In this document: positions 22,555 through 30,437 of the stretch, piece by piece
Layout of the letters: each line of letters starts with the position of its first letter
Position numbering within the stretch: the first letter of the stretch is position 1
The notes under the pieces: model-generated
Database searches by the model: none
Told to the model about the DNA's origin: nothing
The model's input: only the letters and a program-made list of their open reading frames with translations
DNA from: JACDAN01 sp036554945
GTDB taxonomy: Bacteria > Actinomycetota > Thermoleophilia > Gaiellales > Gaiellaceae
Length of the DNA stretch: 32,374 bases
Direction of reading: 5' to 3'
Assembly: GCA_036554945.1 (NCBI GenBank)
Contig: DATBMH010000021.1
Span: 1 to 32,374 of the forward strand
Program-made: the position numbers and the translations under genes

Positions 22555-24962
22555 GCGACCGCGCGCGAGTCGTCGTCATCGGCGGCGGCGTCGGCGGCTG
22601 CGCCGTCCTCTACTGGCTCACCAAGCTCGGCTGGGACGACGTCGTCCTCGTCGAGCGCGCAGACCTCACGAGCGGCTCCACATTCCACTCGGCGGGCCTG
22701 GTCGGCCAGCTTCGCGGGTCGCTCAGCCTCACGAAGATGATGATGAGCTCGGTCGACCTGTACCGGACGCTCGGCGCCGAGGTCGGCCTCGAGACCGGCT
22801 GGAACGAGGTCGGCTCCCTGCGGCTGGCCTCGTCGGAGGAGCGGATGGAGGAGCTCGCCCGCCAGGCCGGCTGGGCAAAGACCTTCGGGCTGCCGCTCGA
22901 GCTGATCTCGGCGGACGAGGCGCAGCGGCTGTTCCCGCCCATGTCGACGGACGGCGTGCTCGGCGCCGCGCACCTTCCGACCGACGGCTACATCGACCCG
23001 AGCCAGCTGACCTTCGCCCTCGCGGAAGGCGCACGGCGCGGCGGTGCCGACATCCGCACCAACACGCGGGTGACGGCGATCGAGGTCGACCGCGGCCGGA
23101 TCCGCGCGGTCGAGACCGACAAGGGCTCGATCGAGACGGAGATCGCCGTCAACGCAGGCGGGATGTTCGCGGCGGAGATCGGGCGGCTCGCCGGCGTCAC
23201 GGTGCCGGTGATCCCGATGGCGCACGAGTACCTCGTCACGCGCCCGGCGGACCTGCCGCTCGACCTGCCGACGATGCGCGACCCGTCGCTCCTCGTCTAC
23301 TTCCGCGGCGAGTCCGGCGGCCTCGTGATGGGCGGCTACGAGCGCAGCCCGGCCCCGTGGGGCCTCGACGGGATACCGCCGGACTTCAACGGCCGGTTGC
23401 TCGAGGAGGACTGGGACCGGTTCCAGGAGCTGATGGAGAACGCGATCGTCCGCGTCCCGATGCTGGAGGAGGCCGAGGTCGTCCGGCTCGTGAACGGACC
23501 GGAGGCGTTCACGCCGGACGGCGAGTTCATCCTCGGCCCGACCGATGTCCGCGGGTTCTGGACCGCCGCCGGCTTCTGCGCGCACGGCCTCGCCGGCGCC
23601 GGCGGCATGGGGAAGCTCGTCGCCGAGTGGATCGTGGAGGGCACGCCGAGCCTCGACGTCTGGGAGATGGACTCTCGACGCTTCGGCCGCCACTACCGGA
23701 GCCGCGACTACACCCTGGCGAGGACGCTGGAGGTCTACTCGACCTACTACGACGTCAAGTACCCGGGCCACGAGCGCGAGGCCGGCCGGCCGCTCCGCCT
23801 CTCGCCGGCCTATCCGCGACTGGCGGAGCTCGGCGCGGCGTTCGGGGAGAAGTCGGGCTGGGAGCGCGCGAACTGGTTCGAGCCGAACGCCGCGGCCGGC
23901 GACGAGTCGCTCCGGCCGCGGGGCTGGGCGGGGAGGCTCTGGTCGCCTGCGATCGGCGCCGAGCACCGCGCGACCCGCGAGGCCGCCGCGATCTTCGACG
24001 AGAGCTCGTTCGCGAAGATCGAGGTCTCGGGCGAGGGGGCCGCCGACTTCCTCGAGCGGCTGTGCGACAACCAGGTCGCGCGCGACGTCGGCGCGATCAC
24101 GTACACGTCGATGCTGAACCCACGCGGCGGGATCGAGTGCGACTTCACGGTCACGAGGCTCGCCGAGAACCGGTTCCGCATCGTCACGGGCACGGCGTTC
24201 GGCCAGCACGACCTCGCCTGGATCCGCTCGCACGCCCCCGAAGACGGCTCGGTGCGCGTCGAGGACCTGACCTCGCAGCTGGCCTGCCTCGGGATCTGGG
24301 GACCGAGGTCGCGCGAGATCCTCGAGCCGCTCACCGGGCCGCTCGACTTCCCGTACATGCGGGCCCGCGAGCTCGCGGTCGGCGTCGTGCCCTGCCTCGC
24401 GCTGCGGGTGACCTACGTCGGCGAGCTCGGCTGGGAGCTCTACTGCCCGAGCGAGTTCGGCCTCCGCCTCTGGGACACGATCTGGGAGGCCGGCCGGGAC
24501 CACGGCCTGGTCGCGGGCGGCTACAGGGCGATTGACTCCTGCCGGCTCGAGAAGGGCTACCGCGTCTGGGGCGCCGACATCACCCCGGAGGACACGCCCT
24601 GGGAGGCCGGCCTCGGGTTCGCCGTCAAGCTCGACAAGGGCGACTTCATCGGACGGGACGCGCTCGTCGAGCGCCGGGAGCCGGGGCGCCGCCTGGTCTG
24701 CATCACGCTCGAGGACCCCCGCTCGGTCGCACTCGGCTCCGAGCCGGTGCGGATCGAGGGCGAGACCGTCGGCCGGGTCACCAGCGGCGGCTACGGCTAC
24801 ACGGTCGAGCGCTCGATCGCGTACGCGTACGTCCCCGCCGCGAGCTCCGAGGCCGGGACTCCCGTCGAGATCGAGATCTTCGGCGAGTGGATCGGCGGCG
24901 AGATCGCACGCGAGCCGCTCTACGACCCCGAGGGCGCCCGCGTCCGATCAAAGGCGAATTGA
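22551..24962 (+). CDS. Dimethylglycine/sarcosine-dehydrogenase-like flavoprotein with GcvT domain
   Basis: An 803-residue two-part enzyme. The N-terminal DAO-type FAD domain (about 5-370) has the dinucleotide motif VVVIGGGVGGC and a GSTFHSAG segment, whose His46 corresponds to the covalent FAD-linking His of dimethylglycine dehydrogenase. A linker of the FAO_M type is followed by a C-terminal GcvT/aminomethyltransferase domain (about 430-800) that would take the released methylene onto tetrahydrofolate. The reaction class is oxidative demethylation of N-methyl amino acids. The GTG overlaps the kinase stop. The permease gene follows after 54 nt. The exact N-methylated substrate cannot be told from sequence. 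Confidence 0.92.
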   Translation: MSDRARVVVIGGGVGGCAVLYWLTKLGWDDVVLVERADLTSGSTFHSAGLVGQLRGSLSLTKMMMSSVDLYRTLGAEVGLETGWNEVGSLRLASSEERMEELARQAGWAKTFGLPLELISADEAQRLFPPMSTDGVLGAAHLPTDGYIDPSQLTFALAEGARRGGADIRTNTRVTAIEVDRGRIRAVETDKGSIETEIAVNAGGMFAAEIGRLAGVTVPVIPMAHEYLVTRPADLPLDLPTMRDPSLLVYFRGESGGLVMGGYERSPAPWGLDGIPPDFNGRLLEEDWDRFQELMENAIVRVPMLEEAEVVRLVNGPEAFTPDGEFILGPTDVRGFWTAAGFCAHGLAGAGGMGKLVAEWIVEGTPSLDVWEMDSRRFGRHYRSRDYTLARTLEVYSTYYDVKYPGHEREAGRPLRLSPAYPRLAELGAAFGEKSGWERANWFEPNAAAGDESLRPRGWAGRLWSPAIGAEHRATREAAAIFDESSFAKIEVSGEGAADFLERLCDNQVARDVGAITYTSMLNPRGGIECDFTVTRLAENRFRIVTGTAFGQHDLAWIRSHAPEDGSVRVEDLTSQLACLGIWGPRSREILEPLTGPLDFPYMRARELAVGVVPCLALRVTYVGELGWELYCPSEFGLRLWDTIWEAGRDHGLVAGGYRAIDSCRLEKGYRVWGADITPEDTPWEAGLGFAVKLDKGDFIGRDALVERREPGRRLVCITLEDPRSVALGSEPVRIEGETVGRVTSGGYGYTVERSIAYAYVPAASSEAGTPVEIEIFGEWIGGEIAREPLYDPEGARVRSKAN

Positions 24963-25016
24963 CACGAGCACCGAAAAGGTGGGTCAATTGCGCGACATCG
25001 ACAACGGAGGCCTGCA

Positions 25017-26624
25017 TTGAGTACCGATCCTGCGGCTGAACGGCCGAGCGACTACCTGGACGACGAGCGCCTGCTCCACCGGCTCGGCTACGCCCAGGAG
25101 CTGTTCCGCTCCATGGGCGGGTTCCAGAACTTCGCGATCTCCTTCACCATCATTTCGATCCTCGCCGGCTGCCTGACGTCGTACTTCATCGCGTTCAACA
25201 ACGGCGGCCCGATCGCGGTGACCTGGGGCTGGCTGCTCGTCGGGGGGTTCTGCATCATCGTCGCGCTGGCGATGGCGGAGATCGCCTCGACGTACCCGAC
25301 AGCCGGCGGCCTGTACTACTGGGCCTCGCGCCTCGGGAGCCCTGCCTGGGGCTGGTTCACGGGCTGGTTCAACCTCCTCGGCCAGATCGCCGTCACCGCA
25401 GCGATCGGGTACGGCTGCGCGATCTTCATGACCTCGCTGCTGAACCTCGTCACGAACGGCGGGTACCCGAACACCGTTCGCTGGATCTTCTTCACCTACA
25501 GCCTGATCCTGGCCGGAGCCGGTCTGATCAACATGATGAAGGTGCCGATCACGGCGATGCTGAACACGGTTTCGGCGTGGTGGCACATGGTCGGCGTGCT
25601 GACCATCGTCGGCGTGCTGATCATCGTTCCCGACAACCACCAGTCCGTCGGGTACGTCTTCGGCGAGACGATCAACAACTCGGGCTTCTCGGGCCAGAAC
25701 TTCAGCAGCATCGTCTTCTGGTTCGTGTTCGGGATCGGGCTCCTGATGGCGCAGTACACGATCACCGGCTACGACGCCTCCGCGCACATGAGCGAAGAGA
25801 CGAGGCAGGCGTCGAGGGCGGCGGCCTGGGGCATCGTGATGTCCGTCGTCGTCTCGGTGATCTTCGGCTTCATCCTGCTCGTGGCCGTCACGTTCGCGGT
25901 CCCCGACACCCAAGGGACGCTCGACGCCGTCGCGAACGCCGTCACCTACATCTGGCTCACGTCCATGTCGGAGGGCTGGGCCGAGTTCCTGCTCTTCATC
26001 GCCGTCGTCGCGCAGACGTTCTGCACGATCGCCTCGGTGACGTCCGCATCACGGATGAACTTCGCGTTCTCGCGCGACCGGGCCGTCCCGGGGCACCAGC
26101 TGTGGCGCAAGGTCTCGAAGCGTGAGCGGATTCCGATGTACTCCGTGTGGTTCATCGTCGTCCTGTCGTGGGCACTGATGCTGCCAACGCTGTCGAACGC
26201 AGCGGTCGGCTACCTCGTCGGAACGTCGATCGCGGTGATCGGGCTCTACATCGCCTTCGCCCTGCCGATCCTTCTTCGGCTGCGGCGCGGCGACGACTTC
26301 GAGCACGGCGCCTGGAGCCTCGGGAGGCACTACAAGTGGGTCGACGTCCTCGCGCTGCTCTGGATCGCGCTCATCTGCATCCTCTTCCTGATGCCGACCG
26401 TGCCGGGCGGGATCCCGTGGAACGACGCGTTCGACTGGAACGTCGTCAACTACGCGCCTCTCACGGTGGGCGGAGCGCTCCTGTTCTTCGGCGGCTGGTG
26501 GCTCATCTCCGCGAAACGGTGGTTCACCGGGCCGGTGGTTCAGGGCACGGAGGAGGAGCTGGAGCGGATCGAGCGCGAGTACGAGCCGGGAGGAACGGCC
26601 ACGACCGCCTCACCCGCGAGCTAG
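25017..26624 (+). CDS. APC-superfamily permease, amino acid/choline transporter (ACT) type
   Basis: A 535-residue polytopic membrane permease with about 12 helices. The opening LGYAQELFRSMGGFQNFAISF and ISILAGCLTSYFIAFNNGGP, then EIASTYPTAGGLYYWASRLG, are the ACT/GABA-permease signature; ITGYDASAHMSEET follows mid-protein. It would import an amino acid, GABA or choline-like amine by proton or ion coupling. The start is TTG at 25017. GGAGG six bases upstream (25006-25010) decides it, and no ATG is available nearby. This is the only gene in the window with a textbook Shine-Dalgarno sequence and spacing. It lies downstream of the demethylating flavoprotein and ends at a strong hairpin. Confidence 0.92.
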   Translation: MSTDPAAERPSDYLDDERLLHRLGYAQELFRSMGGFQNFAISFTIISILAGCLTSYFIAFNNGGPIAVTWGWLLVGGFCIIVALAMAEIASTYPTAGGLYYWASRLGSPAWGWFTGWFNLLGQIAVTAAIGYGCAIFMTSLLNLVTNGGYPNTVRWIFFTYSLILAGAGLINMMKVPITAMLNTVSAWWHMVGVLTIVGVLIIVPDNHQSVGYVFGETINNSGFSGQNFSSIVFWFVFGIGLLMAQYTITGYDASAHMSEETRQASRAAAWGIVMSVVVSVIFGFILLVAVTFAVPDTQGTLDAVANAVTYIWLTSMSEGWAEFLLFIAVVAQTFCTIASVTSASRMNFAFSRDRAVPGHQLWRKVSKRERIPMYSVWFIVVLSWALMLPTLSNAAVGYLVGTSIAVIGLYIAFALPILLRLRRGDDFEHGAWSLGRHYKWVDVLALLWIALICILFLMPTVPGGIPWNDAFDWNVVNYAPLTVGGALLFFGGWWLISAKRWFTGPVVQGTEEELERIEREYEPGGTATTASPAS

Positions 26625-26643
26625 CCGCACGTCGCTTCGAGAG

Positions 26644-26667
26644 AGAGCGGGGCTTCGGCCCCGCTCT
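26644..26667 (+). terminator. Intrinsic terminator after the APC permease gene
   Basis: A perfect 10-bp stem AGAGCGGGGC / GCCCCGCTCT closed by a TTCG tetraloop starts 20 nt after the stop codon. It is followed by TCGTTCG, a weak U-rich tail. Confidence 0.75.
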
Positions 26668-26717
26668 TCGTTCGGGTCTCTAGCCGTTCGCAGTCAGGGG
26701 GCTGGAGGCCGGGCGGG

Positions 26718-26765
26718 CCGGAGCCCGGCTCCGCCGGCCGCGAGGCGCCCGGCCAGCGAGCGGCT
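26718..26765. repeat. 48-bp intergenic repeat, copy 1
   Basis: This copy matches 26867-26914 at 46 of 48 positions. It contains a GGAGC-CCG-GCTCC hairpin and ends AGCGAGCGGCT. Relative to copy 2, an extra 16 nt (GCTGGAGGCCGGGCGG) separates it from the shared TCAGGGG leader. Confidence 0.75.
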
Positions 26766-26866
26766 CTCGAGCCGTTCGCTGGGACGTTGCTGGCTGTGCG
26801 CGGCCAGAGGGGATAGTGCTTCAGCACAGACCCGGAGAGCCGCGTGCGGCCAGCGGCGTCAGGGGG

Positions 26867-26914
26867 CCGGAGCCCGGCTCCGCCGGGCGGGAGGCGCCCG
26901 GCCAGCGAGCGGCT
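26867..26914. repeat. 48-bp intergenic repeat, copy 2
   Basis: The second copy of the 26718-26765 element, with two substitutions. Its last two bases fall in the stop codon of the MIP18-like gene. The stretch between the copies (26766-26866) holds no gene. It contains the end of a CGGCTC-TC-GAGCCG palindrome (26761-26774) and a GTGC-TTCA-GCAC hairpin (26816-26827). Confidence 0.75.
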
Positions 26915-27212
26915 AGCCGAAGCCGAGGATGAACTTGGCGTCGTCGGACATCTTCTCCGGCGACCAGGGCGGGTCCCAGGTCAGCTCGGTCTCGACCTCC
27001 TCGACACCGGGAACCTGGCGCGTGACCTCGTTGATCTGCTCGTCGATCATCGGGCCGACGGGGCAGCCCATCGAGGTCAGCGTGTAGATCACCTTGACCT
27101 TCGGGCCGTCGACCTCGACGTCGTACATGAGCCCGAGGTCCACGATGTCCATCCCGAGCTCGGGATCCTCGACCTGGCGGAGCGCCTCGACGACGTCGTC
27201 TCTCGTGGCCAC
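26913..27212 (-). CDS. MIP18/SufT-family (DUF59) iron-sulfur assembly-related protein
   Basis: A 99-residue single-domain protein. DPELGMDIVDLGLMYDV (about 16-32), the conserved Cys in TLTSMGCPVG, and the C-terminal WDPPWSPEKMSDDAK are characteristic of the MIP18/PaaD/SufT family, which helps mature Fe-S proteins. The GTG at 27212 gives the usual family N-terminus. It is 35 nt downstream of the GlpX-like gene and closes the cyclic-diphosphoglycerate operon. No suf or isc genes are nearby, so it may serve a protein in this operon (inference), for which the CxxC of the GlpX-like protein is a candidate. Confidence 0.9.
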   Translation of the reverse strand: MATRDDVVEALRQVEDPELGMDIVDLGLMYDVEVDGPKVKVIYTLTSMGCPVGPMIDEQINEVTRQVPGVEEVETELTWDPPWSPEKMSDDAKFILGFG

Positions 27213-27228
27213 GGTCTGAGGGTACCCC

Positions 27229-27249
27229 AGGAGGGCTTGGCGCCCTCCT
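27229..27249. repeat. Hairpin between GlpX-like and MIP18-like genes
   Basis: An 8-bp perfect stem AGGAGGGC / GCCCTCCT with a 5-nt loop overlaps the stop codon of the GlpX-like gene. No U-tract follows on the minus strand, so it is more likely an mRNA processing or attenuation element than a full terminator. Confidence 0.5.
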
Positions 27250-28264
27250 AGAAGCCGGGGAGCCGAACCTCTTCGCGGCGCTCGCGCTGGAAGAAGTGGA
27301 TGCCCTCGGTGAAGCGCACCCAGTTGCAGCGCGTGCACATGACGAGCGTGTGCGTCCAGGCGCTGTCCGCGCGGAACCGGACGCCGCGCAGCAGGTCGCT
27401 GTTCGAGACCCCGGTCGCGCACACGATCGCGCGCTCCGGCGCCAGGTCGTCGGTCGCGAAGATCCGCTCCACGTCGTCGATCCCCTGCTCGCGCGCCTCG
27501 TCGATCTCCCGGCGCGAGACGGGCCACAGCTGCGCCTGGAGCTCGCCGCCGAGGCAGCGGAGCGCCGCCGCCGCGAGGACGGCCTGCCGCGTCCCGCCGA
27601 TGCCGACCGCGAGGTGGTCGTTCGTCCCGCGGACGGCCGCGGAGATCGACGCGGTGACGTCGCCGTCCTGGATCAGCTTGATGCGCGCTCCGGCCGCGCG
27701 GATCTCCTCGATGAGGTCGTGGTGCCTCGGCCGCTCGAGGACGATCGTCGTGATGTCCCCGACCCGCCGGCCGAACGCCTCTGCGATCGCCTGGATGTTC
27801 TCGCCCACCGGCTTGCGGAGGTCGATGTGGCCTCGGGCGACGGGGCCGACGGCCATCTTCCGCATGTACATGTCCGGCAGCGTCTGCAGCGACCCCGGCT
27901 CGCCGACCGCGATCATCGACATCGCGCCGCTCCCGCCGCGGGCGACGATCCCGCTCCCCTCGAGCGGGTCGACGGCCAGCTCCACCGCCTCCCCGCCGGC
28001 GCCGAGTTTCTCGCCGGCCTGCAGGCGCTCCGCCTCGCCGGCGGCCCCGATCACGACGGTCCCGTCGATCGGCAGCTGCTCGAGCGCCTCGACCATCCCC
28101 GAGGTCGCCGCCTCCTGCGCGGCGGCCTCGTCGGCCCGTCCGAGCCAGCGCGCGCTCGCCAACGCTGCGCGCTCCGTCCCACGCGCGAAGTTCTCGCAGA
28201 GACAGTCCCGGACGGTCTCGCCCGCGACGGCGGCCTCGGCGGTCCTCGGAGCCGTGTCGGTCAC
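27248..28264 (-). CDS. GlpX-like (class II fructose-bisphosphatase fold) protein with altered metal site
   Basis: A 338-residue GlpX homologue along its whole length: IDGTVVIG, AVDPLEGSG, LPDMYMRKMAVGPVARG, IKLIQDGDV and CATGVSNSDLLRGVRFR. Compared with E. coli GlpX as I remember it, metal ligand Asp33 aligns with Gln, Glu57 with Ala (the GEGExDEAP loop is GAAGEAERL, two residues shorter) and Glu213 with Gln. Asp85 and Glu88 are kept as DPLEG. A CxxC (Cys310, Cys313 in MCTRCNWVR) replaces the usual RSKS segment, and Cys21/Cys23 lie near the N-terminus. Canonical FBPase activity is therefore doubtful. The GTG overlaps the 2-phosphoglycerate kinase stop. Confidence 0.88.
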   Translation of the reverse strand: MTDTAPRTAEAAVAGETVRDCLCENFARGTERAALASARWLGRADEAAAQEAATSGMVEALEQLPIDGTVVIGAAGEAERLQAGEKLGAGGEAVELAVDPLEGSGIVARGGSGAMSMIAVGEPGSLQTLPDMYMRKMAVGPVARGHIDLRKPVGENIQAIAEAFGRRVGDITTIVLERPRHHDLIEEIRAAGARIKLIQDGDVTASISAAVRGTNDHLAVGIGGTRQAVLAAAALRCLGGELQAQLWPVSRREIDEAREQGIDDVERIFATDDLAPERAIVCATGVSNSDLLRGVRFRADSAWTHTLVMCTRCNWVRFTEGIHFFQRERREEVRLPGF

Positions 28265-29172
28265 GACGAGACCTTCTGTACCCGGTCGGCCGCTTCCAGA
28301 ACGAGCTCGAGCACGCCGCCGATCGCCTTCTCCCGCTCGGCGTTCTCGATCACCGGGACGCGCTCAACCTGCGCGCGCTCGACGATGTAGTCCTGCAGGT
28401 AGCGGATGTCGCCGAGGCGCTCGAGGTACTTGTCGAGCGGGCGCACGCCCTCCGACGAGATGTCGCGGATCCAGAAGTGCCCCGCGTGCGTCTCCTCGTT
28501 CGCGATCGTGACCACGCACTCGACGACGACCGCGTTCTCCATGCGCGGGAGCATGCCGGGGACGAGGTGCACGCCCTCGATCACCATCGACCAGCCCTCC
28601 TCGAGCGACCGCTCGATTGCCGCCTGCACGCCGACGAGGACGTGGCGCGTCTGCTCCAGGAACCCGTGGAGGAGCGGGTCGACCTCCTCCTCCTGCGCCG
28701 TCGGCAGCGCGCGGCCTGCGTCGAAGCTCGAGTAGTGGATCGCCGGCAGGAACTCCGGCGTGAACAGTGCCCGCATCGTCTGCCGGACGAAGTCGGTCGA
28801 CGTCACGCGCGTGATCCCCAGCCGGTACGCGACCTCGGCGGCGATCGTCGACTTCCCCGTTCCCGTCGCGCCGCCGATCAGGATGATCAGCGGGACCTCG
28901 AGCTCGTCCAGCTCCTGGTAGCGGCGGAGCCGGCCGATCGCAAGGCCTCCCTCCGCCTCGCCGAGCACCTCCACCGCAAGCTCCTCCATCCGGTCGAACT
29001 CCGCGGTGTGCTTCCCGCTCGCGGCGAGGTCCTGCTCGATCCGGCGGGCCACCTCGTAGGACCGCTCGACGCCGAGACCGGTCCGCATGAGCGCGCGCGC
29101 CATGAGGCCCTTCGAGTACGGGTGCTCGTCGGTCCCGAGGTGGAGCGGATCGATGCGGCGACGCTCGGGCAT
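28261..29172 (-). CDS. 2-phosphoglycerate kinase
   Basis: A 303-residue kinase matching the length of the archaeal enzyme (about 304 in Methanothermus fervidus, from memory). It phosphorylates 2-phosphoglycerate to 2,3-bisphosphoglycerate, the first committed step toward cyclic 2,3-diphosphoglycerate. An N-terminal ATP-cone-like region (about 15-85; HPYSKGLMARALMRTGLG) precedes the P-loop GGATGTGKST (100-109), TSTDFVRQTMR and a VIEGVHLVPG Walker-B-like strand (about 197-206). Its ATG overlaps the stop of the cyclase-forming synthetase gene by one base (TGATG), directly linking both enzymes of the pathway. Some annotation would call it only a P-loop kinase, but the neighbour makes the assignment firm. 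Confidence 0.88.
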   Translation of the reverse strand: MPERRRIDPLHLGTDEHPYSKGLMARALMRTGLGVERSYEVARRIEQDLAASGKHTAEFDRMEELAVEVLGEAEGGLAIGRLRRYQELDELEVPLIILIGGATGTGKSTIAAEVAYRLGITRVTSTDFVRQTMRALFTPEFLPAIHYSSFDAGRALPTAQEEEVDPLLHGFLEQTRHVLVGVQAAIERSLEEGWSMVIEGVHLVPGMLPRMENAVVVECVVTIANEETHAGHFWIRDISSEGVRPLDKYLERLGDIRYLQDYIVERAQVERVPVIENAEREKAIGGVLELVLEAADRVQKVSS

Positions 29173-30437
29173 CAGGCGACCGGCTCGACCTCGGCGACAT
29201 CGGCCAGCGCGCGGAGCTCGTCGTCCAGGCTCGGCTGGCCGTCGAGCGGGACGACGTCGTTGTCGGCGAAGACCACGGGAATCCCGCGCTCCGACGCCGC
29301 CTCGCAGACGACGTCGATCGCGGCGGCCTTGATCTCGACGAGGAACACGTCGGCCTCTGCCCGCCGAACGTCCTCGCGGAGAGCCTCGCGCCGGGAGAGG
29401 TTGCAGGAGACCGTCACCTCGCCCGCGCCGTGCTGGTCGCGCAGGTGCCGCTCGAGCAGGCCGGCCGCACCGGGGTCGGCCGTCGTGAAAAACGCGACCC
29501 GCTTGCCCTCGACCGGCTCGACCGGGCGCGGCCGGAGCACGGTCGCGACGACCGGGATGTCCTTCACCTCACGGATCGCGTCGGCAACCTCGGCGTGGCC
29601 GCTCCCCTCCTCCGCCATCGTCAGCACGACGAGGTCGGAGACGAGGATCCGGTAGGAGTTGAGGTAGCCGGTGACGAGCTCCGGCGGCTGGTGTGCCCCG
29701 GCGACGAGCACCCGCTTCCGCACCGCGACCGGCGGGATCGCCGCGCCGCTGCCGTCGAAGATCACGAACTCGGGGCTGCGGCCCAGCGCCAGCTCGACGC
29801 CCTCCTCGACGTTGCTCGTCCACGGCACGCCGGCCAGTCCACCGCCCGCCCGCCGGCAGCCGATCGTCGGGACGCCGGACAACGCCGCCGTCTCGAGGTA
29901 GTCGGACGCCGCATGCGCACCGGCCCTCGAGAGGGCAAGGAGGTCCTCGACGGTCGGTCGGACCTCGGCGACCTGCGGCTCCGCTGGCCCGCCGCGGCCC
30001 ATCGCGACCACGACGAGGTCGCGGTCGCCGGCGAGGAGGCGCGACACGTACCCGGTCACCGCGGTCTTGCCCAGGCGCTTCCCGGTCCCGATCACGGCGA
30101 GGGACGGGAGGTCGAACGGCAGGTAGTCCGGCACGCGGAGGACGAAGTCTGCGCCCTCGTACGCGACGCCGCGCGCGAGGAACCGGCTGGCGAGACGGAA
30201 CCGCTCGACCGGGCCGAGCACGGGCTCGTCCGAGACGTCGACCGCGACCTCCGGCTCGAAGCGGGCCACGGCTTCCTCGAGGTCGTGCACGACCGGGACG
30301 CCGTAGTCGTCCCCGCCCACGAGCTTTTCCGTCCCACCGACGAGGAACGCGCCGACGACGTCGTGCGGCAGCTCGCGCAGCGCGTCGCGCACCACCGGCG
30401 CGTAGTGCTCGCCGTCGATCAGGGCGACGGCCCTCAC
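29172..30437 (-). CDS. Cyclic 2,3-diphosphoglycerate synthetase
   Basis: A 421-residue homologue of archaeal cDPGS (CpgS), which uses ATP to close 2,3-bisphosphoglycerate into the cyclic anhydride cDPG. It opens VRAVALIDGEHYAPV, with the family's LIDGEHY at 6-12. The P-loop is IGTGKRLGKTAVTGY (116-130). VVVAMGRGGPAEPQV (142-156), a Walker-B-like FVIFDGSGAAIPP (224-236) and GAHQPPELVTGYLN follow. It is somewhat shorter than the M. fervidus enzyme (about 460, from memory). The GTG at 30437 forms a GTGA overlap with the metallophosphoesterase stop. cDPG is known as a compatible solute and phosphate store in hyperthermophilic methanogens; its role in a bacterium is an open question. Confidence 0.9.
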   Translation of the reverse strand: MRAVALIDGEHYAPVVRDALRELPHDVVGAFLVGGTEKLVGGDDYGVPVVHDLEEAVARFEPEVAVDVSDEPVLGPVERFRLASRFLARGVAYEGADFVLRVPDYLPFDLPSLAVIGTGKRLGKTAVTGYVSRLLAGDRDLVVVAMGRGGPAEPQVAEVRPTVEDLLALSRAGAHAASDYLETAALSGVPTIGCRRAGGGLAGVPWTSNVEEGVELALGRSPEFVIFDGSGAAIPPVAVRKRVLVAGAHQPPELVTGYLNSYRILVSDLVVLTMAEEGSGHAEVADAIREVKDIPVVATVLRPRPVEPVEGKRVAFFTTADPGAAGLLERHLRDQHGAGEVTVSCNLSRREALREDVRRAEADVFLVEIKAAAIDVVCEAASERGIPVVFADNDVVPLDGQPSLDDELRALADVAEVEPVA

